Positions 57,520 to 64,000 of a stretch of DNA of 64,000 nucleotides are shown here, in pieces; the stretch's first letter is position 1; each line of letters starts with the position of its first letter. Source of the stretch: Candidatus Thorarchaeota archaeon (GTDB taxonomy: Archaea; Asgardarchaeota; Thorarchaeia; Thorarchaeales; Thorarchaeaceae); assembly GCA_018238205.1 (NCBI GenBank), contig JABCTV010000001.1, forward strand, positions 62,001 to 126,000. The letters run 5' to 3'. A program made the translations under genes and the position numbers. The notes below the pieces were generated by a model. That model ran no database searches and had not been told where the DNA came from. It worked only from the letters and a program-made list of their open reading frames with translations.

Positions 57520-58302
57520 ATGGATATCATGAAGTGGTTCAGAGAGGTCCCAACGGGAATCGATGGAATACCACTACCACAGGATCGAATTGATACTCTA
57601 GAACAGATTCTACTAGAGAAATTCAATCAGGACGCTGTCATAGAGTCTGTTATGCGTTTAAAGAGCAAAAAGAATACAGTAGTTTCGTTGAAAATTACTC
57701 CAAAAAGATTAGAAACTACTACCTTGGTTGCAAAGATGTTCATTGCTGGTCGGTTTGAAAATGAATTGTCTATTTTGAAATCAAGTTGGTCATATGGACT
57801 AGCTGTTCCAGAGGTACTCGAAGCTAAGGATAATGTAATCCTCATGAACTTCATACCCGGCGAAACTTTTGTTGACAGAATCAATCACACATTTGAACCA
57901 CATCTTATTGACAAGCTTGCTAAATGGTATTACAATTATCATACGGCTCACAAGCAAATCAAAGGAGACCCCCGTCTGAGAAATTTCATCTGCCACGACA
58001 ATCAAATCTTTGGGGTTGACTTTGAAGAATCATGTTCAGGTCCCTGGATGCTTGATATTGCAGGTGTGAGTGCTAGTCTATTAGACACAAATCCAGTGTT
58101 TGATCAACGAAAACGAGTACTTTCATGGCGTTTTTTGGAATCGTACCTTTCATTATTTGGTAAAAAACGAGATGAAGCCACGGATAAGGAGTTCATCTCA
58201 AACTTGGCTGATATTCTGAAACAGACATCAGTCTGGCGTGAAGATGATCGAATTCTAGAGCTTTCTGAGAAAATTCGTGTTGATGGATTACCTACTGACT
58301 GA
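57520..58302 (+). CDS. Protein-kinase-like fold (APH/RIO-like) small kinase
   Basis: GDPRLRNFICHDNQIFGVDFEES resembles HxDxxxxN...D catalytic/metal motifs with GD substitution. Confidence 0.65.
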   Translation: MDIMKWFREVPTGIDGIPLPQDRIDTLEQILLEKFNQDAVIESVMRLKSKKNTVVSLKITPKRLETTTLVAKMFIAGRFENELSILKSSWSYGLAVPEVLEAKDNVILMNFIPGETFVDRINHTFEPHLIDKLAKWYYNYHTAHKQIKGDPRLRNFICHDNQIFGVDFEESCSGPWMLDIAGVSASLLDTNPVFDQRKRVLSWRFLESYLSLFGKKRDEATDKEFISNLADILKQTSVWREDDRILELSEKIRVDGLPTD

Positions 58303-58407
58303 TTTCTTGTGGTATATTGTTACTCCCTAAGATTCTTAACTTGGTTCATCTCACACCGAAGTATACGACCATGCATATCGGTCAGATAAAGGAGAGCATT
58401 GTGAACG

Positions 58408-59670
58408 ATGGACCGACGGAAACTTGCACCGGTGTTTTCAGTTATCACAATACTACTTGTAAGTTCTACAGCTGTGATTCTCTTTCTTGGAATGCCCGAT
58501 GACGACTCAATCAACTTCTATGTATTTGGCGATTCTCAAGGATATCAGGGTGGGGTAGAACAGATAGTTATTGCTGCAAACCTACATAGACCTGATTTCA
58601 TATTTCATTGTGGAGACCTTACACCATTTGGACAAGAAAACCAGTATCAAGACATATGGACGGTTCTAGACCAGTCAATTGTTCCAGTCTATGCAACAAT
58701 CGGCAATCATGATCTCAAAGAAGGAGGTGGTGAACTATACGAAGAGTATTTCGGAACATCAACATACTCTTTCAATATTGGTCCTGCTCATTTTACCGTG
58801 TTCAATACTTCTTCGGGTGATGTTTCATCCCAAGATTTTACTTGGCTTGAGCAAGATCTATCACAGACTGAAGCAGAATTCAAATTTGTTTTCACTCATA
58901 TTCCTCCTTTTGATCCACGAACTGGAGAAGACCATTCACTGATTAACTCGACAACAAGCACCCATCTGATGTCACTTTTTGAAGAGCATGAGGTTGATGT
59001 TGTTTTCACAGGTCATATCCATATGTATAATGAAACCATAATCAATGGCGTCAAATATGTCATAACTGGAGGTGCAGGAGCCAGTCTTTGTACCGACGAA
59101 GATACTGGCGGGATATATCACTACATGAATGTCACACTCGATGAATCCGGTTTATCTATCGAGCCAATCCTTCTGGATACTCCATCACTTCCACGAGATA
59201 TGATTGCAGTCAAGGGTCTAATTGAGGATATGACATTATCTCTCAACAATCTCTTACAGATGAACACAATAAACGGGTTCTCGTCATTTCAAAATCAATA
59301 CGACAATTGGAGAGGTCATGGAACCTATACTGGGATTGCAATATCAGAACTGGTAGAACTAGTTGGAGGTATGACCACCGATGATAAACTAGTGGTCAAG
59401 TCATTTGATGGATACACACAAGAATTCAGTTATTCGAATGTATATCCAAATACGACCTGGGCTGAAATTCAAGGTCCAATGATTCTTGCTTATTCTTACA
59501 ATGAAACTAGTGTACTCGAATGGGCTGATGGTATGCGTATCGTCATGATTCCCCCTGATGGTGCATATAGTAATAATGATGCAATTCAAACCTCAGAATT
59601 TGGTGGTGTTATTTCCGCAGGCGCATTCTGGGTTAGGTTTGTGTCGCTAATAGAGGTGGTTTCAAAATGA
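58408..59670 (+). CDS. Membrane-anchored metallophosphoesterase with C-terminal domain shared with the next gene
   Basis: N-term TM; FYVFGDSQGYQGG...FHCGDLTPFGQ...ATIGNHDLKEGG...FVFTHIPPFDPR...DVVFTGHIHMYNE metallophosphoesterase motifs. Confidence 0.88.
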   Translation: MDRRKLAPVFSVITILLVSSTAVILFLGMPDDDSINFYVFGDSQGYQGGVEQIVIAANLHRPDFIFHCGDLTPFGQENQYQDIWTVLDQSIVPVYATIGNHDLKEGGGELYEEYFGTSTYSFNIGPAHFTVFNTSSGDVSSQDFTWLEQDLSQTEAEFKFVFTHIPPFDPRTGEDHSLINSTTSTHLMSLFEEHEVDVVFTGHIHMYNETIINGVKYVITGGAGASLCTDEDTGGIYHYMNVTLDESGLSIEPILLDTPSLPRDMIAVKGLIEDMTLSLNNLLQMNTINGFSSFQNQYDNWRGHGTYTGIAISELVELVGGMTTDDKLVVKSFDGYTQEFSYSNVYPNTTWAEIQGPMILAYSYNETSVLEWADGMRIVMIPPDGAYSNNDAIQTSEFGGVISAGAFWVRFVSLIEVVSK

Positions 59671-60725
59671 GTTCCTCAATATCCACCCGAGATATTGTTA
59701 CCATAGCGATTCTCAGTTCTCTGGGAGGGACACTCAGTACATTTGTAGGATACCTCGGGAATCTTATCAATCTCTCATTGGGTGTACCCTTTGGAGCTGG
59801 TCAGTTCATGGCTGGACTTCATGTTTTCTGGATCGTGTTAATCAGAGTCATTGTACCCAAACGTGGTGTTGGTACTGCAGGAGGTTTACTCAAAGGCACG
59901 ATTGAGATGTTCACAGGGAGTACACATGGTATAGTGATAGTAGTAGTATCACTAATCCAAGGATTTTTTGTTGATATAGGCGCTTCAGCAGCTGGAAATA
60001 GCGAAAGTCCTAAAGATAGCTCTCGAATAACATGGTGGATAGGAGCTGGTGTTGCTTCCGCTGCGAATGTGATTGTATTACAAATATTCTATTTTACTGG
60101 AGCACCTATCATCTATATCATAGTGATTTCCATCCTAGCTTTCTGTTCGGGTATCATTTTTGCTGGATATTTTGCATGGGAAACTCTAGAATTCTTGAAT
60201 GATGCAGGTACAATTTCAGGATTTCAGAGTACAAAACCAGTCATTCCAAATAGTACTCCAAGAGTAGTTGTACATCGAAACTTACCTGCAGTTGTTTTTG
60301 TCTTGTTTCTCACTGTAGGTTCAATTTACTATACAACTAATGTAGCTCATGTTTTCGCAGATCCATATACCTGTGAGGTGAGAGGTCTGGTTGACAATCC
60401 ATTCTCTTTCTCACTAGAGGACTTTCCAGGTTCTGAAGTCACTATCGAAGCTGAACTGATTGGAGCCTACACACACATACCACCTGCAAATTATACAGGT
60501 ATTCTAATCAGTACAATATTACAACAGGCGAATGTACAAACTGGAGCTGTTGGACTGCAAATTATTGCCCGGGATGGATATTCCATAGCTTTTGATACTC
60601 TTGATACAGTAATGACTGATCCAAATTTTCTACTTACAAAAAGTGATGATGGTCTCTGGTTAATTGCAGGAGATTATGACGGCTCTATGTGGGTTCGTAA
60701 AGTGACAATATTACAAGTGTACTAG
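59667..60725 (+). CDS. ECF transporter S-component-like membrane protein with extra extracytoplasmic C-terminal domain
   Basis: SSLGGTLSTFVGYLGNLINLSLGVPFGAGQFMAGLHVFWIVLIRVIVPKRGVGTAGGLLKGTIEMFTGSTHG; followed by ABC ATPase and T component. Confidence 0.75.
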   Translation: MSSSISTRDIVTIAILSSLGGTLSTFVGYLGNLINLSLGVPFGAGQFMAGLHVFWIVLIRVIVPKRGVGTAGGLLKGTIEMFTGSTHGIVIVVVSLIQGFFVDIGASAAGNSESPKDSSRITWWIGAGVASAANVIVLQIFYFTGAPIIYIIVISILAFCSGIIFAGYFAWETLEFLNDAGTISGFQSTKPVIPNSTPRVVVHRNLPAVVFVLFLTVGSIYYTTNVAHVFADPYTCEVRGLVDNPFSFSLEDFPGSEVTIEAELIGAYTHIPPANYTGILISTILQQANVQTGAVGLQIIARDGYSIAFDTLDTVMTDPNFLLTKSDDGLWLIAGDYDGSMWVRKVTILQVY

Positions 60726-60734
60726 GCTGATACA

Positions 60735-62180
60735 ATGTTAGAATCTCAAAACTTGGCTTTTTCATATGATGGAAAAACACAGATTCTAAGGTCAGTTGAC
60801 TTACAGATTCACCAGGGCGAGGTTGTTGTATTAACAGGTCCAACGGGTTCAGGAAAATCCACCTTGGCAAAGTGTCTATCTGGATTTATTCCAAGAAGCA
60901 TTGAGGGTGAATTTTCTGGTGACATCATAATAGATGATGAAGATACAAATGATTATTCGATTGCAAAGATATCGAGATTGGTTTCTCTTGTACAGCAAGA
61001 CCCAGATAGTCAAATCTGTACATTGAAGGTATCTGATGAAGTAGCTTTTGGACCAGAAAATTACGAATTTGAACTAAAATCAATTGAAAAACTCGTGGAA
61101 TCTTCTCTTTTCGCTGTAGGTGCATCTCATCTTCATAATCGTAATACACATACTCTCTCTGGTGGAGAAAAACAGAGGCTTGCAATAGCCTCAATGCTTT
61201 CCTGCCAACCAAAATACCTCATTCTTGATGAACCATCAGCAAGTTTGGATCCCAAAGGAATCCTTTTGCTTCGAAAAATATTATCTCAACTGAAAGACAA
61301 GAATGTGGGTGTGCTATGTATCGAACACAATCTTGATGCGATTCGACCAGTTGCAGACCGTATTCTTTCAATATCAAATGGTACAATAACTAACTGGAAT
61401 CAGATTGAGGAACAAACACCTACCCCTCCAACAGTTATAGATCCAAATACTAAACCAATACTTACCTTGGAAGGAATCGATTTCTCTTATGGGTCCACCA
61501 AAGTAATTCAAGATGTAAGTATGAGTATCCACGAAGGAGAAATAATCGCACTTATGGGAGGAAATGGATCAGGAAAAACTACCCTAGTTTCTCTTCTTGG
61601 AGGTTTACTCGAACCGGATATTGGGTGTGTACACCTTGGCAAAGCTGCACTGTCTAATATTGATAGAAAGAACATTGCAAAGAGAATTTCAGTTGTTTTT
61701 CAGAACCCCAATCATCAAATTTTCGAGAGAACTGTTTGGAAAGAACAGATACTAACCTCCGAAATTCTTGATATAATGTATGAAGATTCAATCGAAAGAT
61801 CGAGAAATCTTCTAAATTCAGCTAATCTTGGAAATTTCGTGGAGAGGAATCCTTTCTCTCTTAGTCATGGACAGAAAAGACGTCTCAATATCACCTCAAC
61901 AATAGCTCACTTACCTGACATCTTATTGCTGGATGAACCTTTCATTGGTCAAGATCAAGATGGAAAATCATTCATTTTGAATGCAATTACAGAAACAGCT
62001 GATGCAAATGGTGCCGCTCTTGTAGTAACCCATAGTCCAAATTTTGCTAAAAATCATTGTAATCGTGTGATTTTCGTTGAAAATGGTTCAATTCTCTTGG
62101 ATGGTTTTCCTGAGACCGTGCTACAACGATTAGTAGAGATTGGTCATAGTGAATATTTTGAATTGGAGGTGAATTCTTAG
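60735..62180 (+). CDS. ECF-type ABC transporter ATPase, two fused nucleotide-binding domains
   Basis: Walker A GPTGSGKSTLAK and GGNGSGKTTLVS; signature LSGGEKQRLAIA and LSHGQKRRLNIT; Walker B LILDEPSAS, LLLDEPFIG. Confidence 0.95.
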   Translation: MLESQNLAFSYDGKTQILRSVDLQIHQGEVVVLTGPTGSGKSTLAKCLSGFIPRSIEGEFSGDIIIDDEDTNDYSIAKISRLVSLVQQDPDSQICTLKVSDEVAFGPENYEFELKSIEKLVESSLFAVGASHLHNRNTHTLSGGEKQRLAIASMLSCQPKYLILDEPSASLDPKGILLLRKILSQLKDKNVGVLCIEHNLDAIRPVADRILSISNGTITNWNQIEEQTPTPPTVIDPNTKPILTLEGIDFSYGSTKVIQDVSMSIHEGEIIALMGGNGSGKTTLVSLLGGLLEPDIGCVHLGKAALSNIDRKNIAKRISVVFQNPNHQIFERTVWKEQILTSEILDIMYEDSIERSRNLLNSANLGNFVERNPFSLSHGQKRRLNITSTIAHLPDILLLDEPFIGQDQDGKSFILNAITETADANGAALVVTHSPNFAKNHCNRVIFVENGSILLDGFPETVLQRLVEIGHSEYFELEVNS

Positions 62181-62990
62181 ATGGAAAATCAGACTGAATT
62201 TATACAAAACAGTGGAAAAATCAACCCCTTACTAAAGTTCCTCTTGCTAATAATTACAATTTTGGGAATAATGATTTACCCGAGTTGGCGTCTTAGTTCC
62301 ATACTTCTAGTAATTGTAATACTGTTATTCCGAGTAAGTCGGGTATCATTGAAACTCTCTCGTAATCGTATTAGATTCATCATCATATTCTCAATCTTAC
62401 TTTTTATTTTTCAAGTTCTTATCACTGTGAACGGAACTGTTCTAGGATTTGTAATACCACAACTGAACAATTTTGGTCCATTTTTCCCGATAACTGACTA
62501 TGGAATCGAAAGAGGTCTATCGATAGCATCTCGATTCCTCCTTGTTGTTCTTTCAAGTATGCTTTTTGTTGCAGTTACTGATCCTACAATACTGGCTCAC
62601 TCACTAACTCGACTCAAGATTCCTTACAGGTATAGCTTTGCACTCGTCATAGCTTTGAGATTCTTACCTTTGTTTGATTCTGAAAACCAAGTCGTGCGAT
62701 TAGCCCAGAAATCCAGAGGTATTCAACCCGAGATGGGGGGTCTTCGGAAAATCCTCAGAACAATTCAGTATACGTTCTTTCCACTACTAGTTTCTTCACT
62801 ATCTCGTGTTGAATCATTAGCAATTTCTATGGATGGCCGAGGTTTTGGATACAGCTCAAATCGAACATATTTCAGAAAATCACACTGGAAAATATTTGAT
62901 ACAGTGCTCGTACTTGCTGGAATTGGGTATATTCTACTATGTTCTATGCTAGCTCTGGGTTACCTTCCATTTATTTCTGCAATAATTTGA
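62181..62990 (+). CDS. ECF transporter T component (EcfT)
   Basis: Multi-TM; LAQKSRGIQPEMGG and LAISMDGRGFGYSSNRT match the EcfT A-R-G coupling motifs. Confidence 0.9.
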   Translation: MENQTEFIQNSGKINPLLKFLLLIITILGIMIYPSWRLSSILLVIVILLFRVSRVSLKLSRNRIRFIIIFSILLFIFQVLITVNGTVLGFVIPQLNNFGPFFPITDYGIERGLSIASRFLLVVLSSMLFVAVTDPTILAHSLTRLKIPYRYSFALVIALRFLPLFDSENQVVRLAQKSRGIQPEMGGLRKILRTIQYTFFPLLVSSLSRVESLAISMDGRGFGYSSNRTYFRKSHWKIFDTVLVLAGIGYILLCSMLALGYLPFISAII

Positions 62991-62992
62991 AA

Positions 62993-63244
62993 CTACACAA
63001 AGGAAAGGAGATCAGGAGGTAACCGAACTTCACATTCGTTGCTCCTTGGAACAAACTCTCGATTTGGCACTCGTTTTTGGTAGTATGATGAGCCAACTCC
63101 TTCACACAGCTGACTTTCATCATCAAAATACCTACAATCCCCACATGATAAGCTGCAATCAAGTGAACGTTGTACTGGAACTTCAACAAAATCAGATATT
63201 TTCCTATCCCAAGTACGTAACATCCTGGTAGCTCTCATACACAC
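62993..63244 (-). CDS. Small Cys-rich protein
   Basis: DCSLSCGDCRYFDDESQLCEGVG...RSNECEVRLPPDLLSF; 83 aa. Confidence 0.5.
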   Translation of the reverse strand: MCMRATRMLRTWDRKISDFVEVPVQRSLDCSLSCGDCRYFDDESQLCEGVGSSYYQKRVPNREFVPRSNECEVRLPPDLLSFV

Positions 63245-63377
63245 TAAACTTGTCTAGAACCTATAAACACCCCAAAAATTGTCGTTTTTATTCAAAATTT
63301 CTTAATATTCAGGATATCTACAATTGAAAACATCTTTTCGTTTTGCGCATTTTGAAAATTCATTATGCAACATAGCG

Positions 63378-64000
63378 CTACCGGGGATTGATTTTTCCTA
63401 CTGGTGAAACATAGACAGTCATCTCATTCTCACCATCTACTTGAATCAAATCATCCATTGCTTTCTGTTCATAGGCGGCAATAGCACAGGTTCCTGCACC
63501 AACCCCCTCACAAGCAAGGTACAGATTCTGACAGATATGTCCGGCTTCAATGAGTATATCCTTGTAACTGATGAAGCTGTATCTCCATTCTGTCTTGTAA
63601 GGAATTGCAGCCCAAACAAAGACTACTGCAGATTTTCCAATAAACTTCTGATACCATGCTTTCTCCATTAAATCATCTGCATCGGGGAGATTCTTAGTCA
63701 CCAATATCAGCTTGTGTTCGATTGGTAGGTATCGATACACACCTCTCTCAAGTTCATTAACCCTGTTGACCAGCAAATATGTTTCATAGGGCTGACGACC
63801 TCCACCAGATGGAACAGCACGTTTAGTCCATACTTTGTTCTTGTCAACTTCTCGAACTCCTTGTGTGGACCAGAGAAGAAAGGATAGTTCTTCAAGGGTT
63901 AGTGATTCATCAGTAAAGACACGCTGGCTTGCTCGATTTGCTATTGCATCAATGAGAGGTACATTCCCAACTTTGAAGTCCTTGGGGTCGACTAGATCTA
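63378..64000 (-). CDS. SagB/ThcOx-type nitroreductase-like oxidoreductase, 5' end beyond the window
   Basis: Manual extension upstream of the listed ORF: ...LTLEELSFLLWSTQGVREVDKNKVWTKRAVPSGGGRQPYETYLLVNRVNELERGVYRYLP...YKDILIEAGHICQNLYLACEGVGAGTCAIAAYEQ. Confidence 0.87.
   Translation of the reverse strand, partial: DLVDPKDFKVGNVPLIDAIANRASQRVFTDESLTLEELSFLLWSTQGVREVDKNKVWTKRAVPSGGGRQPYETYLLVNRVNELERGVYRYLPIEHKLILVTKNLPDADDLMEKAWYQKFIGKSAVVFVWAAIPYKTEWRYSFISYKDILIEAGHICQNLYLACEGVGAGTCAIAAYEQKAMDDLIQVDGENEMTVYVSPVGKINPR

Noticed and set aside
1-64000. rRNA genes, transposases/IS elements, prophage
   Set aside because: None recognised; no transposase, integrase or terminase motifs in the ORFs read.

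Overview
This 64 kb window has a dense archaeal gene set. Diagnostic genes include Orc1/Cdc6, TFB, TFE, MBF1, a likely Rpo8/RpoG (Rpb8-like) subunit, S10, NAC, PAN, an A/V-ATPase D subunit, isopentenyl phosphate kinase, GatD/GatE and EndA. The Rpb8-like protein, a LURP-one-like protein and an LKR/SDH lysine-catabolism pair would fit an Asgard-type archaeon, but I cannot prove lineage from the sequence alone. Metabolic genes point to peptide/amino-acid fermentation and hydrogen metabolism: an orphan KorA, IorAB, an ADP-forming acyl-CoA synthetase subunit, HypF, HycI, and the LKR + saccharopine dehydrogenase pair. The most interesting signals are: (1) eight tRNA genes, six of which are interrupted by seven candidate introns, four of them at non-canonical sites (D-arm, D-loop or variable loop), in the same window as an EndA homologue whose catalytic His appears replaced by Asn; (2) a locus (5.6-13.8 kb) with a GspE/VirB11-type ATPase, a small TM protein, a large Ig-like surface protein and a 1258-aa membrane-anchored HerA/VirB4-like ATPase, possibly an undescribed secretion or surface-assembly system; (3) four copies of a GAACACGTGTTC palindrome around iorAB and LKR/SDH; (4) an ECF-type transporter operon in which the S-component and an adjacent membrane metallophosphoesterase appear to share a C-terminal domain; (5) an AAA ATPase + RHH-like gene pair, a (GG[A/P]P[S/D/G])n membrane protein, a tRNA 3'-end direct repeat, and several structured or palindromic non-coding elements. 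Function calls come from reading translated motifs by eye; no database search was run.
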